Positions 40,884 through 49,405 of a stretch of 64,000 bases of DNA are shown here, piece by piece. The stretch's first letter is position 1. The number at the start of each line of letters is the position of its first letter. This stretch comes from a virus. The stretch is from the IMG/VR virus record IMGVR_UViG_3300035698_007246, positions 64,001 through 128,000 of that record; one strand, given 5' to 3'. The notes under the pieces were generated by a model that did not search any database, was not told the DNA's origin, and saw only the letters and a program-made list of their open reading frames with translations. Position numbers and translations under genes: made by a program.

Positions 40884-41512
40884 TATTTACCACCGTCCTT
40901 CTTTTCATCACCCTCATGTTTAAATCTATCAGCAAGAGCTTTTGCTTTGTCAACAACATCAAGTTTCATAAGTTCCATATAATCAAACTTATTATTAAGA
41001 GCGTCAACGACATCAATATCGTCACCTTCAAATCCAAGAAACTCATTGTTATATGTTTGGATATACTTAGGGATTTTTAGATTTTTTATTACAAAATCAT
41101 ATCCTTCTTGAGTTGGGGTCCAAAGTCCTGCTTTTCTATTCATACTTTTTTCTGAGATGTTTGGATGGATAAGTCTCCAGAATACTAGTTGAGAAAAGTT
41201 TCTGTCTTTGGGTGTCAATGTAAAATCTTCTTTGTGAAGAGGATGTTCCCCATCAAAAAGTCTTACCAACATAATAAGGTCAGCAACAGCGGTTGACACA
41301 ATTGACTTTTTCCACACTTTTGCTTTTTGTTGACAGCACGGACATTCAACACCATCTTTTTTATACTTGAGTTTATCAACGTATGCTTTGGCTGTGTTGA
41401 GTGGGGTAATAATTCTATCAGTTTCTTTATTTTTTAATCTTCCAATATTAGATAATTGAAATCCTGGGATTGTGGCACAATCCGTCCAAGTTTCTTCATC
41501 TTTAGTTATCAT
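40883..41512 (-). CDS. NUMOD4-fused conserved phage protein
   Basis: 209 residues from ATG 41512 (AAAGGGAAAC upstream). Residues 1-35 (ETWTDCATIPGFQLSNIGRLKNKET) match a NUMOD4 domain, normally the DNA-binding front of HNH homing endonucleases. Residues about 40-185 look like a different phage protein family: CPCCQQKAKVWKKS zinc site, DRNFSQLVFWRLI, GLWTPTQEGYDFV, and FEGDDIDVVDALNNKFDYMEL. No HNH motif is present. The fusion is likely a by-product of an endonuclease insertion or deletion. Confidence 0.6.
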   Translation of the reverse strand: MITKDEETWTDCATIPGFQLSNIGRLKNKETDRIITPLNTAKAYVDKLKYKKDGVECPCCQQKAKVWKKSIVSTAVADLIMLVRLFDGEHPLHKEDFTLTPKDRNFSQLVFWRLIHPNISEKSMNRKAGLWTPTQEGYDFVIKNLKIPKYIQTYNNEFLGFEGDDIDVVDALNNKFDYMELMKLDVVDKAKALADRFKHEGDEKKDGGK

Positions 41513-41672
41513 TTTTAGTTTCCCTTTCTTTATACCAAATAAATGTATCAATATTACCCTCTTCACCAGTGGCACAATGTCTAATTGATTTAATTTTAAT
41601 ATCAGTATTATTTTCAAGCCAAATATTCATATTGACTTCATAACTATATTTAAATTTTTTAACTTTTAACAT
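41502..41672 (-). CDS. small unknown protein
   Basis: 56 residues; poor ribosome site. Beta-rich (MNIWLENNTDIKIKSI). Overlaps the next start. No family recognised. Confidence 0.5.
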   Translation of the reverse strand: MLKVKKFKYSYEVNMNIWLENNTDIKIKSIRHCATGEEGNIDTFIWYKERETKNDN

Positions 41673-41699
41673 TTTCTTTTTCTTTCTTTTATTTTTATA

Positions 41700-41819
41700 T
41701 CAAATAGTTGTAATTATGTTTGCGTCATATGGGTCACCATATTCTTCAAACCAATCATTTATTTCATCTTCAATCCATTTAATTTTATTATTAAATATTT
41801 TAACTTGTAATATGCTCAT
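41700..41819 (-). CDS. small acidic protein
   Basis: 39 residues overlapping the end of the SprT-like gene by 20 bases. Acidic (WIEDEINDWFEEYGDP). No family recognised. Confidence 0.45.
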   Translation of the reverse strand: MSILQVKIFNNKIKWIEDEINDWFEEYGDPYDANIITTI

Positions 41820-42315
41820 AATCTCCATCCGGGATATAATATGTTCGTGCTAATTCAGGTTTAAGCAGTTCAACTTGAATACCTATTCCTTTGTAAATTT
41901 CATCATCTCTGACGATATACTCTTCACCTATGTCATACCAATCATCTTTACTTGCTCTGATAATTTTAATTCGTCTTCGTGATGTTGCTTTCTCCATTAC
42001 AATTTTAACAAATTCATTTCGTAAAGCATAGTAGCATTCATCCCATTCTTTCCCATGTGGGTCTTTAACGGTATCATCATCAAAAACTCCCACTCTGACA
42101 TGAGCCAATTCATGACCTGTAATTTCCACGAGTCTGCTCATTGGTAACCTATAATTCAAATGAATTAATTTTGCGGTTCCATTTTCAACAAATATTTCAC
42201 TGATTTTTTCAGATTCCATATTTGGGTCAAATGCAATTTTAATATCAATATTCCCATACAAATTAGTATATGCTTTTATTATCACATCAAAGGGATTACT
42301 CAATTTTATAGGCAT
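41800..42315 (-). CDS. SprT-like zinc metallopeptidase
   Basis: 171 residues from ATG 42315 behind GGAGGT. HELAH (68-72) and DPHGKEW (85-91) reproduce the SprT/WSS-type HExxH...HGxxW arrangement, with the third ligand in the second motif. SprT-family domains are DNA-associated proteases or zinc-binding proteins. The C-terminal half is beta-rich (EEYIVRDDEIYKG). Target unknown. Confidence 0.65.
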   Translation of the reverse strand: MPIKLSNPFDVIIKAYTNLYGNIDIKIAFDPNMESEKISEIFVENGTAKLIHLNYRLPMSRLVEITGHELAHVRVGVFDDDTVKDPHGKEWDECYYALRNEFVKIVMEKATSRRRIKIIRASKDDWYDIGEEYIVRDDEIYKGIGIQVELLKPELARTYYIPDGDYEHITS

Positions 42316-42658
42316 TACTATGCACCTCCACATGTTGCATTTTTATACTATACATCATTTCATTGATTCTACATACTTTATAAACTCCATGTTCGCTAGA
42401 TTTATCAGTCCATTCGACATCACCAATATTTTTTATTTTTTTATCGACAAACTCATTTGCATCACTGTCAAGTAAAAATAAAGTAACATCATGGTAATTA
42501 GAAGTTTCTTCAACGACTTGATAAACAAAAGGTGGTTCTCTTTTGGATAAGACAATTCCCATATGAGCAAGTACTGAAACGATAGCACCACCAAGTTTTA
42601 TATCCTTAGTTTTCTGGCTAAGTATATTTAAAAAATGATATGCTTTATTAAATTCCAT
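42296..42658 (-). CDS. unknown protein
   Basis: 120 residues; GGAGATTGTAG before the ATG. Helical first third, then beta. Overlaps both neighbours. No family recognised. Confidence 0.6.
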   Translation of the reverse strand: MEFNKAYHFLNILSQKTKDIKLGGAIVSVLAHMGIVLSKREPPFVYQVVEETSNYHDVTLFLLDSDANEFVDKKIKNIGDVEWTDKSSEHGVYKVCRINEMMYSIKMQHVEVHSNAYKIE

Positions 42659-42833
42659 ATTCTACAATCTCCAATCTGATTTCTTCATAATCAATGAAGA
42701 CATCTTTAATCATAAAAATTTTAGTTCTACCATTTATAATATCACCGGGTTGTTTCTTTGAATATTCAAGATACTCTCGGTTGTTAATTTCTTTTTGAAA
42801 TACGATTTGTCCATTTAAAATAAATTTTAACAT
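42648..42833 (-). CDS. small beta-rich protein
   Basis: 61 residues. Beta-strand pattern with PGDIINGRTKIFMIKDVFI. Overlaps the next gene by eleven bases. No family recognised. Confidence 0.55.
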   Translation of the reverse strand: MLKFILNGQIVFQKEINNREYLEYSKKQPGDIINGRTKIFMIKDVFIDYEEIRLEIVEYGI

Positions 42834-42843
42834 GGTCTTATCC

Positions 42844-43098
42844 TTAACTTAAATCCTTAATTCTTTTTTTAGCGTCATCAAGTTCTCTTTGAGCTTTTTT
42901 TAACGCATATTGTTTTCTATTAATTTCTCTATTAATGTTATCTTGTTTTTTCTTATCCATTGCTTTTTTAACACGAGTTGATTCATCAAGAATTGTTGCA
43001 TTTGTCATTGTAAATTCAACAATATCAGGAATACCGTATGTGTGATATGCATTTGAAAAGTATGTTACAATTGCAACAACATCCACCACGATACCCAT
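42844..43098 (-). CDS. small helical protein with hydrophobic N-terminus
   Basis: 84 residues; start uncertain (ATG 43098, or a GTG two codons earlier). Hydrophobic N-terminus, then a long charged coiled coil (RVKKAMDKKKQDNINREINRK and beyond). Confidence 0.5.
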   Translation of the reverse strand: MGIVVDVVAIVTYFSNAYHTYGIPDIVEFTMTNATILDESTRVKKAMDKKKQDNINREINRKQYALKKAQRELDDAKKRIKDLS

Positions 43099-43116
43099 TA
43101 TCACATTTTTTATTCA

Positions 43117-43356
43117 TCATTTTCCGCAACATTTTTTATATTTTTTACCACTCCCACATACACATGGTGCGTTTCTTTTAATTTTCTTTTCCACAACCAC
43201 AGTATCAGTTAAAACAGGTCTATCATCTATTCTAAGACCGTGTTTGTCTTCTTTGGGAAGATTGCACCACCATTTAATTAATTTCCCAAGTTCAGGGTCA
43301 GCTTGTTCCAGAGGACTTGGGTTTTTCGTCTTTAAAGATTTTGTCGAATTCGTCAT
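43117..43356 (-). CDS. SEC-C motif zinc protein
   Basis: 79 residues. The C-terminal [14 protein letters not shown] is a textbook SEC-C zinc motif (as at the end of SecA). Residues 1-55 are a short helical lead. SEC-C-only proteins are common in phage and bacterial genomes; the partner is unknown. Overlaps the upstream gene. Confidence 0.75.
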   Translation of the reverse strand: MTNSTKSLKTKNPSPLEQADPELGKLIKWWCNLPKEDKHGLRIDDRPVLTDTVVVEKKIKRNAPCVCGSGKKYKKCCGK

Positions 43357-43693
43357 GTTCTATTTTATCCATTTCTGTTTCAAATTGTTTTAATTCTTTC
43401 CCATAATCTTCTTCGTGGAAACAATCATGCTGAAAGTCAACATCAATATGTTCTTGATATGTTATAAACCCGAACCGAATCATATACTTAACAAATTGGA
43501 TTTCATCCATTGATGAATTATGAGCATAAGGATAAAATTCCGGCTGAGTTTTCATTACATACCTTGCAGCTTTAATGATACACATTTCACAAATATGTTT
43601 AAATTTTTCTTTAGAAATTAATTTATCATGATTAAATCTAAATTTAAAAATATCACCATCATAGCTACAACCCGTCATTTTATAATTATACAT
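43298..43693 (-). CDS. unknown protein
   Basis: 131 residues from ATG 43693 (GAGGAG upstream). CEMC pair near 34-37, acidic C-terminus. No family recognised. Confidence 0.6.
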   Translation of the reverse strand: MYNYKMTGCSYDGDIFKFRFNHDKLISKEKFKHICEMCIIKAARYVMKTQPEFYPYAHNSSMDEIQFVKYMIRFGFITYQEHIDVDFQHDCFHEEDYGKELKQFETEMDKIEHDEFDKIFKDEKPKSSGTS

Positions 43694-43702
43694 CATACTC
43701 CT

Positions 43703-43748
43703 CAATAAAAATTTCAGTTGGCAAGACATATATCTCACCAACTGAAAT
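43703..43748 (-). terminator. rho-independent terminator
   Basis: ATTTCAGTTGG / CCAACTGAAAT 11-base stem followed on the minus strand by a T-run; closes the membrane-protein gene that ends at 43753. Confidence 0.75.
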
Positions 43749-43752
43749 TGAT

Positions 43753-44145
43753 TTAAACTTTTGGAACATCTTCTTTGTCCACTTTTTCTTTTTTTCCACC
43801 ATATTCTAATTGATAGCTAATAATTAAATAGCCGACAACAATAACTGCAAATATCGGCAAGATGTGATTTACAATCCAAGAAAGAAAACAAAAAACAAAA
43901 AACAATCCGAAGAACGCCCATCTACTGTTTGCAGATTCTAATTCAAATTCTGGTGTGTATCTGTCTTTGATAACATTTAACACAGAGACCACTTTTGGAT
44001 AAAGTAGTCTGAGATAGAATGGGAACTCAAATTTTGAGTCTTTTCCACTCATAGCAAATACTGCTTTAATAGAAATATGACACATCATTGCAAGATATAC
44101 ATACCATAACACCGTAGAGGTGATACCAGCGATTAAAAAATACAT
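43753..44145 (-). CDS. membrane protein
   Basis: 130 residues from ATG 44145 (AAAGGAG upstream). Membrane segments at about 2-22 and, as a pair, 75-110. Lys-rich tail. Between two terminators, so probably its own unit. Function unknown. Confidence 0.65.
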   Translation of the reverse strand: MYFLIAGITSTVLWYVYLAMMCHISIKAVFAMSGKDSKFEFPFYLRLLYPKVVSVLNVIKDRYTPEFELESANSRWAFFGLFFVFCFLSWIVNHILPIFAVIVVGYLIISYQLEYGGKKEKVDKEDVPKV

Positions 44146-44159
44146 ACAAACTCCTTTCA

Positions 44160-44200
44160 AAAAATGAGGATATGTATGTGCGGAAATCACATACATATCC
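44160..44200 (-). terminator. hairpin terminator
   Basis: GGATATGTATGTG / CACATACATATCC perfect 13-base stem, with TCATTTTTT after it on the minus strand. Confidence 0.75.
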
Positions 44201-44260
44201 AAAATCGAATCAAATAATTATAGGACTGACATTACCGCTAAATAATATCAGACTTTTAAA

Positions 44261-44497
44261 TTATCGTCTTCTTTTATATCTTGACAACCTTTTCTCTTTG
44301 CGTTTTTCAATAAACTCAGGATAGTAATCGTCTATAATTTTCCTCTTTACCATTTTTGTATAAATCTGATTTACAAGCTGTGGACTTACATCAGCCTCAA
44401 CAGCAATTGTAGATTTATTATATTTTTTCATTTTCAGTAAATGTTGTACCAGTGATGTTCGTGAATTATAAATTTCTGTTTCATATAAAATCTGCAC
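44261..44497 (-). CDS. helix-turn-helix-like small protein
   Basis: 78 residues; GTG start 44497 behind GGAGGG, overlapping the previous stop (TAGTG). Residues about 28-58 (NKSTIAVEADVSPQLVNQIYTKMVKRKII) have a helix-turn-helix pattern; the C-terminus is strongly basic. Likely DNA-binding. Confidence 0.55.
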   Translation of the reverse strand: MQILYETEIYNSRTSLVQHLLKMKKYNKSTIAVEADVSPQLVNQIYTKMVKRKIIDDYYPEFIEKRKEKRLSRYKRRR

Positions 44498-44913
44498 TAA
44501 GATTTCCCTCCAAATAGTTTTCCATAATTTTTTTTATTATTTTCATCAATTGTATTATCTTTCGGTGGTGGATTGTATCTTTTTGATACTACATATACAG
44601 GATGAAACATTGACCTTGAAGATTGGATACGTTTCCGTATATCACCACCAATTTTTATTGCTCGTTCCGCTCCAGTTTTTATACTAACATATTTTTTTGG
44701 TTTGATATTATCTGTAGGTGATTTCCATGAAAAATCATCAGTCATTTTAACTTTCTTTGATTTATAACCAGTAAAGGAAACACTCCTCCCGTTTATAAAA
44801 TCTATCAATAAACTGGAACTGTAACCATCATCAACATGATAATCAACACATTCACCACTGTAGACTACTCTCGCAGTTTGACTGTTTATTGCAAGTTTTA
44901 ATATTTTTTTCAT
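44497..44913 (-). CDS. unknown protein
   Basis: 138 residues from ATG 44913 (TGGAGAAT upstream). Beta-rich N-terminus, basic C-terminus. Precedes the HTH gene in the same unit. Confidence 0.6.
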   Translation of the reverse strand: MKKILKLAINSQTARVVYSGECVDYHVDDGYSSSLLIDFINGRSVSFTGYKSKKVKMTDDFSWKSPTDNIKPKKYVSIKTGAERAIKIGGDIRKRIQSSRSMFHPVYVVSKRYNPPPKDNTIDENNKKNYGKLFGGKS

Positions 44914-44914
44914 T

Positions 44915-45082
44915 TTATTCTCCAACATATTTTTCAATAAATATTTCTGAAATATTTTTGTTATTTGTTATTTTAACAAGGTCACTATCATCAATTCCAA
45001 AAAACTCAATTAGGTGTTTTCCGAGGTGCTTGTACCCGTCCCACGTTGCAAATGCTTTATAATATTCATTTTTATCAATCAT
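44915..45082 (-). CDS. small unknown protein
   Basis: 55 residues from ATG 45082 (AAGGAG upstream), first gene behind a minus-strand promoter. Helical. No family recognised. Confidence 0.55.
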   Translation of the reverse strand: MIDKNEYYKAFATWDGYKHLGKHLIEFFGIDDSDLVKITNNKNISEIFIEKYVGE

Positions 45083-45106
45083 AACTCCTTCTTTCAATTT
45101 TAATAT

Positions 45107-45135
45107 AATATAATTAAAGACTTTTAAAAAGTCAA
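45107..45135 (-). promoter_or_regulatory. sigma70-like promoter, minus strand
   Basis: TTGACT, 17-base spacer, TATATT on the minus strand, reading into the 55-residue gene. Confidence 0.7.
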
Positions 45136-45238
45136 TACCTAAATAAAAAAGAGGGATTAATATATCACACACTTTTCACAAACTTTGAATTTAGATAGTC
45201 AAACCTACCTCCTTAGCTAAATGAACAATTAATTGATA

Positions 45239-45388
45239 TTAATCCCCCTTAATATACCTCTCTCGTAATCTATGCATTAGGATTACATCAAGAGTATCTG
45301 CCCCATGAATTTTTACTATTTGTTTTGCTACCTCGACTGTGAAAGTTTCGTCTGGATTATATTCACTAATATTTATATCATTAGCCAT
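45239..45388 (-). CDS. small unknown protein
   Basis: 49 residues; GGAGTCC before the ATG and TAATG overlap with the upstream gene. Acidic N-terminus, basic C-terminus. No family recognised. Confidence 0.55.
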   Translation of the reverse strand: MANDINISEYNPDETFTVEVAKQIVKIHGADTLDVILMHRLRERYIKGD

Positions 45389-45636
45389 TATGGACTCCAA
45401 CTCCCGTATGCCCAATACCCTATATCTTTTTTACACTCCACACACACTCTCTTAATTTCGCATGGGTGATAATCAATTGTATCAACCACAACATCATTAT
45501 ATTTTTTAGAACCACAATGATAACATTTTAACGGTTCCAAATTTTCATCAATAAAACCAAATTCATGTAATAAAAATAAACAATCTTCTGTTTTTTTTAT
45601 TTTATTTAAAATAAAATTAAATATTTTTAATACCAT
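45388..45636 (-). CDS. zinc-ribbon protein
   Basis: 82 residues. CYHCG (38-42) and CVEC (65-68) form a zinc ribbon after a helical N-terminus. Overlaps both neighbours. Confidence 0.65.
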   Translation of the reverse strand: MVLKIFNFILNKIKKTEDCLFLLHEFGFIDENLEPLKCYHCGSKKYNDVVVDTIDYHPCEIKRVCVECKKDIGYWAYGSWSP

Positions 45637-45971
45637 ACATTCTCGGATTCTCCAAAAAATCTTTCTAATTCTTCATCAATATGTTTATATGTTTTACATA
45701 AAGTTAAAAATGTTACTACACCTTTTATTAATTGGGCTTCTGAAAGTTTTGATAGTTCATTAATATCAAAAAATTCCATTGTTGTTAAGACACATATCTC
45801 TTGTTTAATTTTAAATTTTGAAAATTTTTTACAATCATCAAAAGGAAACAATCTACCCATACAGAAAAAATCAGCAACAATTGTTGGTGCTCGATTAATT
45901 ATTTCAAGCATTTTATCAACGTCGTCTTGTGTAACATTATCAAAATCTTTTTCTGTAATTTTATTTTCCAT
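45627..45971 (-). CDS. unknown helical protein
   Basis: 114 residues from ATG 45971, overlapping the end of the RNA methyltransferase gene. Helical, with a few Cys. No family recognised. Confidence 0.6.
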   Translation of the reverse strand: MENKITEKDFDNVTQDDVDKMLEIINRAPTIVADFFCMGRLFPFDDCKKFSKFKIKQEICVLTTMEFFDINELSKLSEAQLIKGVVTFLTLCKTYKHIDEELERFFGESENVWY

Positions 45972-46602
45972 CAAGCATATCCCCTACTGATTTACCTTTA
46001 TAATTATCATCAAGATTACCATAATAATCATTCTCAAAATTCTGCCATCCACGAGGCTCCTTTAGAACGCTCTCCATACCCTGTTCATCAATTTCCCCAT
46101 TAAGATATTGCTTGAACACCCTATCGTACATCATAAGGTATGTAGCGGAGGTGAGGTTGCAACAATGAGCCATCGGTATGAACACCATTTGATGACAGAA
46201 CATCCGAGCCACTTTTGGAAGTGAACCATCTTCAGGACCAAACACATACACAGCATTCTTTGGATGTTCAAATGAAAATAGTGAACCTGCACCTTTCACA
46301 AGGTCAACACCTATTGGAATCACATCCTTTCCAAATCGTTCGAATGGATAGTCATGATGGTATATATCAACACCAGAATATCCTTTCATCCGTTCTTCCC
46401 TTGGTAGGCGGGACTTCCCAGTGAGTTCCAGTTGAACTCTATCACCGGTAAACCAACATTGTTTAAATCCAAAACATGAACAAGCTCTAATAGCCTGAGC
46501 GACATTCCGGGAAAACTTAGGATTCATTAATATGATAGAAGGGATTTCTCCCGACTTATCATTCTTTCCAAATATTTTTCTTAATGCTGTTTCATTAGCC
46601 AT
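45961..46602 (-). CDS. SpoU/TrmH-family RNA 2'-O-methyltransferase
   Basis: 213 residues from ATG 46602 (CAGGAAAA upstream). The three SPOUT motifs are visible: NPKFSRNVAQAIRAC (27-41) with the catalytic-type N-x-R, FGPEDGSL (121-128), and FIPMAHCCNLTSATYLMMYDR (141-161), forming the knotted SAM site. Family members methylate the ribose 2'-OH of tRNA or rRNA. The substrate is not evident; motif 3 has CCNLTSA instead of the usual SLNVSVA. It fits the RNA-processing theme of this strand. Confidence 0.8.
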   Translation of the reverse strand: MANETALRKIFGKNDKSGEIPSIILMNPKFSRNVAQAIRACSCFGFKQCWFTGDRVQLELTGKSRLPREERMKGYSGVDIYHHDYPFERFGKDVIPIGVDLVKGAGSLFSFEHPKNAVYVFGPEDGSLPKVARMFCHQMVFIPMAHCCNLTSATYLMMYDRVFKQYLNGEIDEQGMESVLKEPRGWQNFENDYYGNLDDNYKGKSVGDMLDGK

Positions 46603-47065
46603 TATTTTTCCTGAACCATTTAAACAAATCAAACTTTTTCTTTTTTTCAACACCATTTAATCGTTTGGCATAAGCTAAGAGATGTTTGATATAATTATTT
46701 TTCTTTTTTAATTTAAAATTTATTTCACACACCCACCCAACACGCCATGCTTTATTGCTTTTTGGATTTATTGTTAAAATAAATGTTGATGGTAATAATT
46801 TATTTGGAATTTTAATTGAAATGTCACTATTTTTTATAATAAGTGCATATCGGTCACCTGTGACTATAATATTGTCAACAATTTCTTTTAAAAATATTTG
46901 TTTAATCTCTTCTCTTATTGTACCACCATATGATTCTTTTTCATTATAATCAAAATTTATATGTTGATATGGTTTAGTATTAATTTCGAATTCATCATAA
47001 TGAACTCCACACCGAATCATAGCGTCATACATTTTTACAAATCTAAAAGTTTGAGTATTTTCCAT
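46595..47065 (-). CDS. unknown protein
   Basis: 156 residues from ATG 47065, with GAGGTTGTG before it; TGATG overlap with the preceding gene. Basic C-terminus. No family recognised. Confidence 0.6.
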   Translation of the reverse strand: MENTQTFRFVKMYDAMIRCGVHYDEFEINTKPYQHINFDYNEKESYGGTIREEIKQIFLKEIVDNIIVTGDRYALIIKNSDISIKIPNKLLPSTFILTINPKSNKAWRVGWVCEINFKLKKKNNYIKHLLAYAKRLNGVEKKKKFDLFKWFRKNNG

Positions 47066-47325
47066 CACAACCTCACACACATTCCGTTGGGAGCAATCAC
47101 CCAACAATCAACACCATTATGATATTTACAAATCCCCATATGACCTTTCTTTTGCTTTTCAGTCAAGTCATTTCTTTTTGATGTAAATTTATAAGCAGCA
47201 ACCACAGGAATACCATTAACGGTAACTGTGTTTGCGTCTTCAATAAAATCCGTCTTCCAATTTATATGGTTGAGTTTGGCAACATACATCTTTACAGCGT
47301 CTATATTTTCAAATTGTGTACTCAT
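47065..47325 (-). CDS. small unknown protein
   Basis: 86 residues; GGAGGATAAC before the ATG. A CKYHNGVDCW stretch near 67-76. Mixed beta/alpha. No family recognised. Confidence 0.6.
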   Translation of the reverse strand: MSTQFENIDAVKMYVAKLNHINWKTDFIEDANTVTVNGIPVVAAYKFTSKRNDLTEKQKKGHMGICKYHNGVDCWVIAPNGMCVRL

Positions 47326-47397
47326 TAGTTATCCTCCATTATAATAATTTACAAATCCTATCATCTAAAAATAATCTTACAAAAGCTGATAAAATTA

Positions 47398-48081
47398 TTA
47401 AACAAATTTAGGAACAAATCCACCTTGTATTGCCCCCACCACAGGTAATAACACATCTCCTGTTACATCAGCACCAAGTTTTTGTATATTTTGATACCAT
47501 GATTTTTTATATTGGTCTTCAATTTTACTCAATTCAATTAACACATGATACCCACCACGAGTTTCAACAATTGTATACGAATCTCTATTAATTCTTTTGT
47601 TTAATAATTCTTTAAAATTATACAGTAACATATTTTCTTTTTTTATATCGAAATCGAAATCTATGTAAACTTTACGTCCATGTTTTTGAATATTGTTCAA
47701 TGCAATCTTATGAGGATTGCGATGTTTGGTCTGTTCACCTGCAATCAATACCGCTAAGTCAATAAGAGTTTTACGTGCAGCTCTCATAAAACTTCGGGGA
47801 TTTGGCATGATGTAAAGAGCCAATGAATGTTCAGGAACTGCTTGACCTTTATATTGGTATGTCCCAACCACAGTTTCTAATTGTTTGATTTTTTGATATA
47901 AAAAATCTTTATTTGAAGTGAATCTTTTTAATTGCCCTTTATCTGAAGTGATAACTCCAGTCGGGTCATATTTTTTTCTTGTGAATAAACATCCATAGAA
48001 TTGTTCATCCTTTTCCAAATCAGGAAGCCAATTGATGAATTCCAATAATCTTTTTTCATCTTTTACAATTTCGTAGTTCAT
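47398..48081 (-). CDS. possible archaeo-eukaryotic primase-fold protein
   Basis: 227 residues. YIDFDFD near 137-143 and a TRGGYHVLI stretch near 170-178 follow the DxD and sxH order of the AEP/PrimPol catalytic core, with a helical N-terminal region before it. The third motif is unclear. AEP proteins make RNA or DNA primers. The similarity is by pattern only; it could be an unrelated phage family. Confidence 0.45.
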   Translation of the reverse strand: MNYEIVKDEKRLLEFINWLPDLEKDEQFYGCLFTRKKYDPTGVITSDKGQLKRFTSNKDFLYQKIKQLETVVGTYQYKGQAVPEHSLALYIMPNPRSFMRAARKTLIDLAVLIAGEQTKHRNPHKIALNNIQKHGRKVYIDFDFDIKKENMLLYNFKELLNKRINRDSYTIVETRGGYHVLIELSKIEDQYKKSWYQNIQKLGADVTGDVLLPVVGAIQGGFVPKFV

Positions 48082-48099
48082 TTTCTATACCTTTTTAAT

Positions 48100-48223
48100 A
48101 ATTAATAAATATTTTATTATTGATTCTTTCACTCCACCACCTTCAAATTCCACCTTTTTAATAAATATTTTATTGTTGAATCTGATTCTTTCACTCAATC
48201 ACCTTCAAATTCAACCTTTTTTA
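48100..48223 (-). repeat. imperfect direct repeat of about 60 bases
   Basis: TTAATAAATATTTTATT, TTGATTCTTTCACT..CACCTTCAAATTC.ACC occurs twice back to back; the second copy codes the C-terminus of the 92-residue membrane protein and the first lies beyond its stop. Confidence 0.75.
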
Positions 48224-48473
48224 ATTTGCCTGTATGTGGTGCTCTTGTCATTGGATATGGTGGTAAATTATGAAACGAACCTTTCTTTTCTGCATTAATT
48301 TGGTTATTCAACATTTTTTGTAAATTTTCTTTTATCATTGGATTTGTGACTTCCATAAATTCGTCATCACTAAACTTCAGTGCATAAGCTAACCCAATAG
48401 GTTTCCAAAAAACTCGAATCAGGACAACAATTATACAAATTATTATCCCGATTAAATTTTTAAACAGTTTCAT
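48195..48473 (-). CDS. small membrane protein
   Basis: 92 residues, one N-terminal membrane segment (about 6-24), then a soluble tail with PPYPMTRAP. First of several small membrane proteins in a row. Its 3' end is duplicated downstream. Confidence 0.6.
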   Translation of the reverse strand: MKLFKNLIGIIICIIVVLIRVFWKPIGLAYALKFSDDEFMEVTNPMIKENLQKMLNNQINAEKKGSFHNLPPYPMTRAPHTGKLKKVEFEGD

Positions 48474-48503
48474 ATTACCAACATCTACTCTTTCTTTTTA
48501 ATT

Positions 48504-48821
48504 TCATCTTCCAAAAACACCGACTAATTTTTTTTTAATATCGTTGCAATGATTTTTTATTAATTCTGGAGAAGCCCACAACACATTACCTGCACCCCTT
48601 TGAAACGACACATTACCTGCACCCCTTTGAATTGGGTCTTTTGCTTTTTCTTTCAAGGAATCAACATAAGTCCCACCCGTTGTTTCCTTGATTTTTTTAA
48701 TGATAATATCTTTGAAAACTCTCCAAAGAATCATTGCTAAGAATATGCCACCAGCAACAAGCATGTTGACATTTTCGGTGCTTATCCCCCGCATACCTAA
48801 TAGGTTTTTAAAAAATTTCAT
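48504..48821 (-). CDS. small membrane protein with an internal repeat
   Basis: 105 residues. One membrane segment (about 18-36) and a duplicated nine-residue unit (QRGAGNVSF, QRGAGNVLW near 71-88) from a 27-base DNA repeat. No family recognised. Confidence 0.6.
   Translation of the reverse strand: MKFFKNLLGMRGISTENVNMLVAGGIFLAMILWRVFKDIIIKKIKETTGGTYVDSLKEKAKDPIQRGAGNVSFQRGAGNVLWASPELIKNHCNDIKKKLVGVFGR
48581..48631 (-). repeat. 27-base tandem duplication
   Basis: ACACATTACCTGCACCCCTTTGAA at 48581-48604 and again at 48608-48631, inside the membrane-protein gene. Confidence 0.9.
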
Positions 48822-48822
48822 A

Positions 48823-49092
48823 TTACTTACCCACTGTATTCTTTATGTTTTCAGGTTTCAATTCAACAAGCCAATCATTGGCAAGGTTAATAAGATTGTC
48901 CGGTAATTTTTTTAATCCATCATGCTCATTGACAACATTAATAATTTTAGGAACCACCACAATAACAGCGGCTTCCTTAGTCGTTGGTGTAAACATTTGC
49001 AAAATGATACATATTATCAAACCAATTAAAGCACCAAGACCTATACTAATTGTGTCAAACATTATGATTAAATACATTATAAAATGACCCAC
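48823..49092 (-). CDS. small membrane protein
   Basis: 89 residues; GTG start 49092 behind AAAGGAG. Hydrophobic N-terminal region (about 5-32), soluble tail. Function unknown. Confidence 0.6.
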   Translation of the reverse strand: MGHFIMYLIIMFDTISIGLGALIGLIICIILQMFTPTTKEAAVIVVVPKIINVVNEHDGLKKLPDNLINLANDWLVELKPENIKNTVGK

Positions 49093-49124
49093 ATAAAAAC
49101 TCCTTTGAAAAAATTATAATTTAA

Positions 49125-49391
49125 TTACTTTTTTTCTTGTTCTGCTACCATGTCATCATAAGATTTGAACGGAAGATGTTTTTTCATAAACTTTGCATAT
49201 TCCGCTTGAGCGGTTTCTGGAATCTCCGCCCGTAACATATTTTTAATTTTTTTAGAATCTTCAGCATATTCTTTAAGATAATATTCCATGTGGGTCGTCC
49301 GAGCGTCATGGTGATTAGTTGTTGCAAACATTGCAATAACTAATATAATAACCATCACTATACATATCCCCAATAATATATTTGTTAACAT
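49125..49391 (-). CDS. small membrane-anchored protein
   Basis: 88 residues; AGGAGAC upstream of the ATG. One membrane segment (about 4-24), then a charged helix. Part of the small membrane-protein cluster. Confidence 0.6.
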   Translation of the reverse strand: MLTNILLGICIVMVIILVIAMFATTNHHDARTTHMEYYLKEYAEDSKKIKNMLRAEIPETAQAEYAKFMKKHLPFKSYDDMVAEQEKK

Positions 49392-49405
49392 TCCTTTTGT
49401 CTCCT

